A DNA stretch of 53,510 nucleotides. It comes from an uncultured bacterium (lineage in GTDB: Bacteria > Bacillota > Clostridia > Oscillospirales > Acutalibacteraceae). A program made the position numbers and the translations under genes. Positions within the stretch are counted from its first letter, which is position 1. Each line of letters opens with the position of its first letter. This document shows, in pieces, positions 46,806 to 53,510 of this stretch. The notes beneath the pieces were generated by a model, which searched no databases, was not told the origin of the DNA, and saw only the letters and a list, made by a program, of their open reading frames with translations. The stretch spans positions 1-53,510 of the forward strand of contig CAJMOH010000016.1 of NCBI GenBank assembly GCA_905215055.1. Direction: 5' to 3'.

Positions 46806-48587
46806 TTACAGAGCCTCTGCCCTCACCCGGTACAGACAGCCGGCGTATCGGGGCAGAGAAAGGGTAATCCCTGTTTTTCCAGCGGTTTGGGGTGTTTGCT
46901 CTGGCGGACAAGGCCCGCCAAACCGCTGCCAGGCGCTGGAAAGCAAGGGTGTCACCTGGCTGCCCTCCGGCAGCTCCAGGGGGAGAGAGATTTCCTCCGG
47001 CGAGGCGTTGAGCGCCGCCAGCAGGGTTTCCTGGGAGGAACGGCGCAAAAAGGCGAACGCTCCGGGGACCCGGTCTCCCAGGGCCAGCCACTGGAACCCC
47101 TCGGGCCGGTAGTCCCAGGCGAACAGGGCGTCGTGGGCCAGATAGAGCTGGTGCAGCTCTGTCAGATAGTGGAAAAGAGCGTCGTGGCGGGGATAGGACA
47201 GCAGCTCCCAGTCCAGGGGGCGGCTTTCGTCCCACTCTCGGAACATGCCCAGCTCGTTGCCCATAAAGTTCAGCTTTTTCCCAGGGTGGGCAAACATGGC
47301 CAGATACAGCAGCCGCACCTGGGCAAACTTGTCCTCCTGGCTGTCCCCGTTCATTTTTTGCAGGATGGTGGCCTTGCCGTGAACCACCTCGTCGTGGGAA
47401 AGAGGCAGCAGATACCGCTCTTTGTAAAAGTAGTGCAGAGAGAAGGTCAGCTTTTCCGGGTGGGCCAGCCGCTCCTGGGGCGGAGCCTGAAAGAAGGACA
47501 GGGTGTCGTGCATCCAGCCCAGATCCCACTTGTAGGTAAAGCCCAGCCCACCCTGGTCCACAGGCGCGGTGACCCCCGGGTATTGGGAGGAATCCTCCGC
47601 CACCAGCACCGCCTGGGGAAAGCGTTCTCCCAGTCCCCGGTTTAAATCCTTGAGAAATTGAACGCCGCTCTGGTTGACGCCCCGGCCCTCGTCGCCCTGC
47701 CAGTAGAGCAGGTTTCGCACCGCGTCAATCCGCAGGCCGTCAAAGTGAAATTCCTTCATCCAGTAATGGGCCGCAGACAGCAGAAAGCTGCGGACCTCCC
47801 CCCGGGAGTGCATAAAGTTGCAGCTGCCCCATTCGCTGTACCCCACGGCGCTGTGGGGATACTCAAACAGAGACGTGCCGTCAAAGCGCCACAGGGCGTA
47901 GTCGTTGACGGCGAAATGGACGGGGACAAAGTCCAGCAGCACGCCAATTCCCGCCCGGTGGCAGGCCTGGATTAAGGCCCGCAGGTCCTGGGGCGTTCCA
48001 TAGCGGGAGGTGGGGCTGAAATAGCCGGTGGCCTGATACCCCCAGGACTGGTCGCAGGGATGCTCGCACAGGGGCAGCAGCTCCAGAAAGTTGTAGCCCC
48101 GCTCCGCCAGGTATGGCACCAGCTGGTCCGCCAGCTCCCGATAGGTGAAAAATCCCTCCTCCGGCTTTTTCCAGGAGCCTGCGTGCAGCTCATAGATGTT
48201 GACCGGGTCCCCGGCGCCGCCGTGACAGCGGAAGGGCGTCTCCTCCTCCCAGGGTTCCAGGTCCCACAAAACCGAGGCCGTTCCCGGCCGCAGCTCTGAA
48301 TACTGGGCAAAGGGATCGCAATGGTCCACGGCCCGGCCGTCCTGCTGGTAGATTCGAAATTTGTACAAGTCTCCCCGCTTGGCCTCCGGTATGACGCACT
48401 CCCAAAAGTTCCCGTCGTAAATCCGCTTCATGGGAGTGTCCTGCCAGCCGTTAAAGCTGCCGATGACCGACAGCCTTTGGGCGCTGGGGGCAAACACCCG
48501 GAACACGGCCCGCTCCCCCTGAAAGTGCGCTCCCAAAAATCGATAGGCCTCCCACTCTTGGCCCGCGTAAAATTTGATAAAGTTCAT
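46806..48587 (-). CDS. glgB: 1,4-alpha-glucan branching enzyme
   Basis: 593 residues. CBM48 N-terminal domain (about 20-110) and a GH13 barrel with nucleophile D288 (DGLRIDAV), acid/base E331 (LVAEDSS) and D399 (LSHDEVVHGK), the HDEVVHGK being the GlgB hallmark. Introduces alpha-1,6 branches in glycogen. It stands alone; no glgA, glgC, glgD or glgP lies in the window. AAGGAGG precedes the ATG. Divergent from a TetR gene with a palindrome between them, which may control both. Confidence 0.93.
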   Translation of the reverse strand: MNFIKFYAGQEWEAYRFLGAHFQGERAVFRVFAPSAQRLSVIGSFNGWQDTPMKRIYDGNFWECVIPEAKRGDLYKFRIYQQDGRAVDHCDPFAQYSELRPGTASVLWDLEPWEEETPFRCHGGAGDPVNIYELHAGSWKKPEEGFFTYRELADQLVPYLAERGYNFLELLPLCEHPCDQSWGYQATGYFSPTSRYGTPQDLRALIQACHRAGIGVLLDFVPVHFAVNDYALWRFDGTSLFEYPHSAVGYSEWGSCNFMHSRGEVRSFLLSAAHYWMKEFHFDGLRIDAVRNLLYWQGDEGRGVNQSGVQFLKDLNRGLGERFPQAVLVAEDSSQYPGVTAPVDQGGLGFTYKWDLGWMHDTLSFFQAPPQERLAHPEKLTFSLHYFYKERYLLPLSHDEVVHGKATILQKMNGDSQEDKFAQVRLLYLAMFAHPGKKLNFMGNELGMFREWDESRPLDWELLSYPRHDALFHYLTELHQLYLAHDALFAWDYRPEGFQWLALGDRVPGAFAFLRRSSQETLLAALNASPEEISLPLELPEGSQVTPLLSSAWQRFGGPCPPEQTPQTAGKTGITLSLPRYAGCLYRVRAEAL

Positions 48588-48610
48588 AACGCACCTCCTT
48601 ATAAAAATAA

Positions 48611-48639
48611 TGGACAACCGTCGCTTATTTTAGTATACT
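48611..48639 (+). promoter_or_regulatory. promoter of the TetR-family gene
   Basis: TGGACA, 17 bp, TATACT. The -10 lies in the palindrome AGTATACT, so a -10 also reads leftward toward glgB, though without a good -35. Confidence 0.6.
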
Positions 48640-48650
48640 GAAAAATACGG

Positions 48651-48668
48651 ACAACGGGTACCGGCTGT
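48651..48668. promoter_or_regulatory. candidate TetR operator
   Basis: ACAACGGGTACCGGCTGT is an imperfect palindrome (ACA...GGTACC...TGT). It lies just downstream of the predicted TetR start site, in the divergent glgB/TetR region, where a repressor would block its own gene. Confidence 0.45.
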
Positions 48669-48726
48669 TTGGGGAATCCGTTGGAAAAGCGACACATCGG
48701 CAAAAGGGTTGGAAAGGGGAACCGTT

Positions 48727-49266
48727 ATGGGAGAGGATCTGCGGATTATAAAAACGAAAAGGAGCATTGCCGCCGCCTTTTTAGAGCTGCGCTCCAAAAA
48801 GGAGCTGGAGCGCATTACCGTGAAGGAGCTGTGCGAAAGGGCGGCGGTGAACAAGTCCACCTTTTACACCCACTATCAGGACCTGTACGATTTGGCGGAC
48901 CAGCTGGAAACCCAGGTGGCGGCGGACATTGTGGCCGGGATGCGCCACCCGGAGACGGTGTTTTCCGACCCCGGGGCCTTCAACCGGGAGCTGGTGCGGG
49001 AATATGTGGCCCGGGAGGAGCTGATCCATCTGCTGTTTTCCGGAAGCCGGGCCTCTCTTCTGCCGGGAAAGATTGAGCAAAGCCTGAAGGAGCTGATCTT
49101 TTCCCTGCGGCCGGACTTGAAGGACAATGCCGCCGCCAACGTCTTTTTCACCATTGAGATTTACGGCGGATTTTACGCTTTTGAAAAGTGCCGCTCCTTT
49201 GGGGTGGACGCGGTGGTGGAGATTATGACGGTTTTAAACGAGAAAATCGCGGAGCTGCTGCGGTGA
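48727..49266 (+). CDS. TetR/AcrR-family transcriptional regulator
   Basis: 179 residues. The N-terminal TetR helix-turn-helix is clear (ITVKELCERAAVNKSTFYTHYQ, about 30-52); the all-helical C-terminal ligand domain is short. Start ATG with AAAGGGG upstream; a TTG 18 bases earlier is less likely. Divergent from glgB, with a palindrome between. Ligand unknown; the YesN-type regulator gene follows 109 bp later with its own promoter. Confidence 0.9.
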   Translation: MGEDLRIIKTKRSIAAAFLELRSKKELERITVKELCERAAVNKSTFYTHYQDLYDLADQLETQVAADIVAGMRHPETVFSDPGAFNRELVREYVAREELIHLLFSGSRASLLPGKIEQSLKELIFSLRPDLKDNAAANVFFTIEIYGGFYAFEKCRSFGVDAVVEIMTVLNEKIAELLR

Positions 49267-49322
49267 CGCTGGGAAGCTTTGCTGCTATTTTTTCAGGGAA
49301 GTTGAAAACAAGTGTGCCATTC

Positions 49323-49352
49323 TTGACAAAAAATTTTTCTTTATTGTATAAT
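49323..49352 (+). promoter_or_regulatory. promoter of the two-component operon
   Basis: TTGACA, 18 bp, TATAAT, within an AT-rich stretch; start about 18 bases before the ATG. Confidence 0.8.
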
Positions 49353-49375
49353 CAATCCGAAAGAAGGGTGAGAGC

Positions 49376-50935
49376 ATGCTTCAGATTTTGATTGCCGATG
49401 ACGAACAGAAAATCCGCCAGGGGCTGCGGAACATTGTGGACTGGGAGGCTTTGGGCTATCAAATTGCGGGGGAGGCTGCCGACGGGGAGGAGACGGTTGC
49501 CTTTTTGGTGGAGCGCAAGCCGGACGTGGTGCTGCTGGACATCAGCATGCCCAAGTGCAACGGCCTGGAGGTGGTGGCCCGGGCCAAGGAGCGGGGGTTT
49601 GCCGGCAAGGTGATTATCCTGAGCGGCTATTCCGATTTTAAGTATGCCCAGGAGGCCATCCGCCTGGGGGTAAAATTTTACCTGACAAAGCCCATTGACG
49701 AAAAGGAGCTGGAGCATCTGCTTCTCAAGCTGAAGCACGAGATTGGGGAGGAGTCCAAAAAGCGCGCCGCGGCCACCAACTATTACCAGCGCGCTAGAGA
49801 GACCATTCTGCGGGACTTGTTTTTAAACCCCAATAACATTGCCCTGCTGGACCTGGTGGACATGAACACCACCGCCGTGCAGTATCAGGTGGTGCTGTAT
49901 GAGAAGTATGTCTCTCAGCAGGAGCACATGGGCTTTTCCTTTGAGAAATTTCTGCGGGTGAACAACCAGGAACGCCACTTTTTCGAGCGGATCACTCTGG
50001 ACCAGGTCCAGGCGGTGCTGCTGAAGGGAGAGAGCGTTATCCAGCGGTTTCACGACCTGGTGGAGCAATATTGGGAGCAGTCTCAAAACTCTATGCCCAC
50101 GGCGCTGGACTCGGTGTTTATGACCTATGGCCGGACAGTTTCCTCCCTGGCGGAGATCCATCTCTCCTACGAGGACGCCAGCCTGTTGCTCTCCCGAAAA
50201 TTCTTCAGCGAGCAAAAGCAGCATGTGGTGGGTGTGGAGCAGATGCCCCAGGCGGACGTCTTTCCCACCCCCCTGGATGGCGCCCTGCTGGACCATTACT
50301 GCGGCTCCTTTTTGCAGTACCTGCAAAGCTTTAACCGGAATATGCTGGCGGAAAAGCTTCACCAGCTGGAAAGCCAGCTGTACAACATCCACTATGACAA
50401 GAAGGAGACCCTCTATTTCCTAACGGATCTGTATTTGCAGGTAAAGAGCCAGATTCTCCGGCTTTACAACAACGTGTCTATCCCCTTTCCCTCCAACAGC
50501 TGGGTGATGGATTACATTCAGAGCAGGCGCTATCTGTACGAGATTATCCAGTTTTTCTCCGAGCAGTTCGAGCTGATTATGAGCTGCATTGGAAATTACT
50601 CCAAGGACAGCGTGCTGGACGACATTCTCCACTACATTGCCCACAACTACATGACGCCGCTCAAGCTGGAGAACATTGCCCCGCTGTTTGGCTACAACTG
50701 CTCCTATCTGGGCAAGCTGTTCAAGCAGAAAACCGACAAGAGCTTTAACACCTATCTGGACGAGCTGCGGATTTCTCACTCAAAGGAGCTGCTGCGCCAG
50801 GGGGATTTGAAGATCTACGAGGTGGCGGAAAAGGTGGGTTACAGCAACGTGGACTACTTTTCCACCAAATTTAAAAAATATGTGGGGCAAAGCCCTGCGG
50901 AGTACCGCAAGCGGCTGAAGGGGGAGGAGACGTGA
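49376..50935 (+). CDS. YesN-type response regulator with AraC DNA-binding domain
   Basis: 519 residues. REC domain (1-120) with acidic pair D8/D9, phosphoacceptor D55 (VVLLDISMP) and K105 (LTKP). A long central region (about 130-400) has no clear motif. The C-terminal AraC-type double HTH carries LENIAPLFGYNCSYLGKLF and IYEVAEKVGYSNVDYFSTKF. AAGAAGGG precedes the ATG. It overlaps the sensor kinase gene by four bases. Such pairs typically activate genes for uptake and hydrolysis of oligosaccharides; a sugar-binding lipoprotein gene converges on this operon. Confidence 0.94.
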   Translation: MLQILIADDEQKIRQGLRNIVDWEALGYQIAGEAADGEETVAFLVERKPDVVLLDISMPKCNGLEVVARAKERGFAGKVIILSGYSDFKYAQEAIRLGVKFYLTKPIDEKELEHLLLKLKHEIGEESKKRAAATNYYQRARETILRDLFLNPNNIALLDLVDMNTTAVQYQVVLYEKYVSQQEHMGFSFEKFLRVNNQERHFFERITLDQVQAVLLKGESVIQRFHDLVEQYWEQSQNSMPTALDSVFMTYGRTVSSLAEIHLSYEDASLLLSRKFFSEQKQHVVGVEQMPQADVFPTPLDGALLDHYCGSFLQYLQSFNRNMLAEKLHQLESQLYNIHYDKKETLYFLTDLYLQVKSQILRLYNNVSIPFPSNSWVMDYIQSRRYLYEIIQFFSEQFELIMSCIGNYSKDSVLDDILHYIAHNYMTPLKLENIAPLFGYNCSYLGKLFKQKTDKSFNTYLDELRISHSKELLRQGDLKIYEVAEKVGYSNVDYFSTKFKKYVGQSPAEYRKRLKGEET

Positions 50936-52722
50936 AACCGGCTTGGCGTATTCCCGTTCTCAGCCGGCTGAAGGTACGCAGCCAGATCGCGCTGGTGTTT
51001 TGCCTGGCCATTGTGTTTCCCGTGCTGCTGCTGGGCTTTTTTACCATGAAGCAGACGGTGGAGATTCTCTATGACAGGGCCTATCAGCAGCTGGAATCGG
51101 ACAACAACCAGGCCCGGTCCGTGCTGCTGGACGCCACGGTGAACTTTTACACCATTTCCAGCGAGCTGGTTCAGGACGCCTCTTTGCAGGCCATTCTTCA
51201 GCAGGATTTTGCCGGTCCCAAGGAGGCTCGCGCTGCCGCGGGCTCTTACAGCCGGCTGGAAAGCACCATGATGAACAACCCGGCCATTTCCTCCATCCGG
51301 GTGTATACGGAAAACCAGGCCTTCGCGGACAATGGATATGTGTGGAAGGCCAGCGGGGACCAGGTGGAGGAGTGGTTTGAAAAAACCTCCACGCCGGGCA
51401 GCGCCTATTGGGAGAGCAGCGTTTCCGATCAGTCGGGAGGAGGCCTGCCGGAGCTGACCCTGGTTCGGTCCTTTCCCTTTCCAGACAACCAGAAGCCCGC
51501 GATCCTGGTGATCCGCATGAGCTATAATTATCTGAAAAACAGAATTCAAACCAACGACTATTTTATCTCCCTGTCCATCAACCAGGACCCCATCTTCTTT
51601 TCCACCCGGCGCTCCCTGCAAGGCACCTTTGAGACGGCGAGCATCGACTATAACGAAAGCTATTTTTACAGCCGCGGCACAGCCCACTATCAGGGGAGAG
51701 AGGCCCTCAGCTACATCACCACCTTTACCCCCTATATGGGAGGAACCTCCAGCATCTATGTGGTCTCCGCGGATTTCAGCGCGCTGGAGTATATCTCCGA
51801 CTTTATGCAGATGAGCGGGGCGATTTTCCTGATTGCGGTTGTGGTTCCCTGCCTGGTCATTCTGGTGTTTACCAAGTGGTTTACCCAGCGGGTGACCCAC
51901 CTGAAAAACGCCATGCACGACGCCGCCCAGGGAGACTTTAACACCATCGAGCCCTTTAAGGGCGATGACGAGCTTTCCAGCATTTTTGTGGATTTGCAGA
52001 ACATGATCGCCAACGTGCAGGAGCAGCAGGCGAAAATCTACCGGTCCCAGCTGAAGGAGCAGGAGATGATTAACCAGCAGCAAAAAATGGAATTCAAGCT
52101 GCTGGCCAGCCAGATCAACCCCCACTTTATCTACAACACCCTGGAGACCATTCGCATGATGGCTCTCTGCGACGGCGCCAGGGATGTGGCAAGCGCCACG
52201 GCTCTCTTTGGCAAGACCATGCGCTATGTGCTGGAAAACACCGGCACCAACCAGACCACGCTGGACAAGGAGCTGGACTATGTGGAAAACTACCTGGCCA
52301 TTCAAAAGCTGCGGTTCGATGACAAGGTCAACTATGCCATGGAGGTTTCCCCAGAGCTGGACCCCGGCGGGTATCAGATTCTTCCGCTGCTGCTGCAGCC
52401 CATTGTGGAAAACGCCATTTCCCACGGCATCAAGGAGTGTCCCCACCAAGGGATGATTCGCATCCGAGTGTGGGTCGAAGAGGGCAAGGAGCTGCGGATT
52501 CAGGTGTCTGATAACGGCGTGGGCATCTCTTCGGAGGAGCTGGAACAGCTGCAAGCCCACATTGCCGGGCGGGATGGGGAAATGGTCACCTCCAGCATTG
52601 GGCTGTTCAACATCAACCGGCGAATTAAGCTGTTTTACGGCGAGGAGTTCGGATTTACCATCGAGAGTGAAAACAACGCCGGCACCAGCGTTACGCTGCG
52701 GCTGCCGCTGCTCTCTGTATAA
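50932..52722 (+). CDS. YesM-type sensor histidine kinase
   Basis: 596 residues. First membrane helix about 18-38, an extracellular Cache-like sensor region (about 40-295), second membrane helix about 298-320, HAMP linker, His_kinase domain with H398 in INPHFIYNTLETIR, and a HATPase domain (PIVENAISHGI N-box, DNGVGI G1 box, GLFNINRRI). GTG start with GGGGAGGAG upstream, overlapping the regulator stop. It should sense an extracellular sugar, perhaps through the binding lipoprotein, and phosphorylate the YesN-type partner. Confidence 0.94.
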   Translation: MKPAWRIPVLSRLKVRSQIALVFCLAIVFPVLLLGFFTMKQTVEILYDRAYQQLESDNNQARSVLLDATVNFYTISSELVQDASLQAILQQDFAGPKEARAAAGSYSRLESTMMNNPAISSIRVYTENQAFADNGYVWKASGDQVEEWFEKTSTPGSAYWESSVSDQSGGGLPELTLVRSFPFPDNQKPAILVIRMSYNYLKNRIQTNDYFISLSINQDPIFFSTRRSLQGTFETASIDYNESYFYSRGTAHYQGREALSYITTFTPYMGGTSSIYVVSADFSALEYISDFMQMSGAIFLIAVVVPCLVILVFTKWFTQRVTHLKNAMHDAAQGDFNTIEPFKGDDELSSIFVDLQNMIANVQEQQAKIYRSQLKEQEMINQQQKMEFKLLASQINPHFIYNTLETIRMMALCDGARDVASATALFGKTMRYVLENTGTNQTTLDKELDYVENYLAIQKLRFDDKVNYAMEVSPELDPGGYQILPLLLQPIVENAISHGIKECPHQGMIRIRVWVEEGKELRIQVSDNGVGISSEELEQLQAHIAGRDGEMVTSSIGLFNINRRIKLFYGEEFGFTIESENNAGTSVTLRLPLLSV

Positions 52723-52734
52723 GAAAACAAGCGG

Positions 52735-52777
52735 AAAAAGGGGTCCCTCCCGGCAGACGGCCGGAGGGATCCCTTTT
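52735..52777. terminator. terminator of the two-component operon
   Basis: AAAAGGGGTCCCTCC pairs with GGAGGGATCCCTTTT around CGGC/GCCG. Symmetric A- and T-tracts make it bidirectional. Confidence 0.85.
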
Positions 52778-52800
52778 CACAGGAGGGCGCGCCGGCAAGC

Positions 52801-52842
52801 GCAAAGAGGGCCTCCCAGCGCCTGCTGGGAAGCCCTCTTTGC
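52801..52842 (-). terminator. terminator of the sugar-binding protein gene
   Basis: Nineteen-bp stem GCAAAGAGGGCCTCCCAGC / GCTGGGAAGCCCTCTTTGC (one mismatch) with loop GCCT, 38 bp after the stop of the leftward gene. The U-tract is weak; the neighbouring terminator may help. Confidence 0.7.
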
Positions 52843-52880
52843 TATAAAGGATGATTCACTTGCCGGAATGGCTTTGGAAA

Positions 52881-53510
52881 TTACTCGCCGGCAATCTCGG
52901 CCCAACCGTCACGCTTGGCCTGCGCGTTGGACTCGTCCAACGCGTAAACCTGATCGTAGCCCAGGCCCTTGATGGTGTCGATCATGGTCTGGATCAGCTG
53001 CTCGCACTCCTCAGAGGTGGAGGCGAACATGGCCTGCCAGGTGTACTGGCAAACAACATCGCCGATCTGAGCGCGGAGAGTGGAAATCTCAGTGGAGTCG
53101 GGAGTGGGGGAGAAGCTCAGGCCAGGAGAGGTCATGACCTGATCGTTGTTGTTCAGATACTCATAAGCGTTGGAGGCGCCCATATGCTCCTGCCAATCGG
53201 CAAACACCTCGTTGGTGGTCAGCTCGGAATAGCAGTCCCACAGGGTGGGATCATAGGGGATGCCGTCGGGATTGGTCTCGCCAGAGGAAACAATCTTGAA
53301 GGCCAGCTTGGAGTTGCCATCCAGCCAGGCGGTGCCGCCCAATTCCTCAGGCATGGTGCCGTCGCCGTCGATGAAGCACTCTACGCCCAGATCGGTGAGC
53401 TGAGGCTCGCCGTTGTCGTCAATTTCGTACAGCACGTTTTCGGGACCGTAGTAGCGCTCATAGCCGCAGGCAATGCCTTCGGGAGAGAGCAGCCAGTCGA
53501 TGAAGTCCAT
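52881..53510 (-). CDS. sugar ABC transporter substrate-binding protein (partial, C-terminal 209 residues)
   Basis: The frame runs off the right edge, so only the C-terminal part is seen. FIDWLLSPEGIACGYERYYGPENVLYEIDDNGEP matches (in fragments such as DWLLSPEG and YEIDDNGEP) the large YtcQ/LplA-type extracellular solute-binding lipoproteins, in which this follows the hinge. ALDESNAQAKRDGWAEIAGE is the usual C-terminal helix. These proteins deliver oligosaccharides to an LplB/YtcP-type permease pair and are usually controlled by YesM/YesN systems such as the convergent one here. Confidence 0.85.
   Translation of the reverse strand: MDFIDWLLSPEGIACGYERYYGPENVLYEIDDNGEPQLTDLGVECFIDGDGTMPEELGGTAWLDGNSKLAFKIVSSGETNPDGIPYDPTLWDCYSELTTNEVFADWQEHMGASNAYEYLNNNDQVMTSPGLSFSPTPDSTEISTLRAQIGDVVCQYTWQAMFASTSEECEQLIQTMIDTIKGLGYDQVYALDESNAQAKRDGWAEIAGE

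Noticed and set aside
50854..52560. Antisense frame of about 568 codons opposite the sensor kinase
   Set aside because: Mirror of the kinase gene with no recognisable domain and no promoter.
1..53510. tRNA, rRNA, CRISPR arrays, insertion sequences, prophage genes
   Set aside because: No cloverleaf, rRNA motif, regular spacer array, transposase, integrase or phage structural motif was recognised on either strand.

Overview
The window reads as a chromosomal segment of a GC-rich Clostridia species, probably an anaerobic gut Oscillospiraceae (Flavonifractor/Lawsonibacter/Oscillibacter-like). This is inferred from Gram-positive ribosome-binding sites, lipobox lipoproteins, pyruvate formate-lyase, a YesM/YesN-type two-component system, XRE and LacI regulators, and many small operons separated by strong intrinsic terminators. 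No rRNA, tRNA, CRISPR array, phage or insertion sequence was recognised.

Layout. 1-4.4 kb: serine hydrolase (-), enolase and purine nucleoside phosphorylase (+), and a membrane-anchored XRE regulator (-). 4.8-12.1 kb: a six-gene sugar operon led by its own LacI regulator, encoding a fucose/arabinose-isomerase-family enzyme, a transketolase split over two genes, an FGGY kinase and a cytoplasmic DUF5060/DUF5605 glycoside hydrolase. This is the most interesting locus; its enzyme set matches the logic of apiose degradation. 12.3-17.5 kb: GH32 hydrolase, a NitT/TauT-like ABC importer, a TIM-barrel sugar isomerase/epimerase and a lone EIIA-Glc protein. 17.8-21.7 kb: ECF sigma factor with DUF4179 anti-sigma partner, LysR regulator and a split chromate transporter. 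21.9-31.5 kb (all -): two-domain PPK2, proC, an iron/cobalamin ABC importer, type I asparaginase, and pflBA. A textbook ZTP (pfl) riboswitch with an overlapping terminator precedes pflB. 31.9-39 kb: DUF6487 zinc-ribbon protein, heterodimeric ABC exporter, a hairpin-rich gap, a second XRE regulator, Smr protein and MATE exporter. 39.1-46.7 kb: P-type Ca2+ ATPase and intracellular GH2 and GH43 glycosidases. 46.8-53.5 kb: GlgB, a TetR regulator, a YesN/YesM-type two-component system and the C-terminal part of a sugar-binding lipoprotein cut by the window edge.

How it fits together. The window is rich in sugar catabolism. None of the glycosidases (DUF5060/GH140-like, GH32, GH2, GH43) has a visible signal peptide, so the cell probably imports oligosaccharides and cleaves them inside. 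The two XRE regulators share a near-identical recognition helix and the same inverted repeat at the same distance (about 54 bp) upstream of a TATACT -10 box, which suggests one binding code. PFL under a ZTP riboswitch links formate production to purine and one-carbon demand. Several promoters lie in the 3' end of the upstream gene with an intrinsic terminator between promoter and gene (GH32, Smr), a repeated attenuator-like layout.
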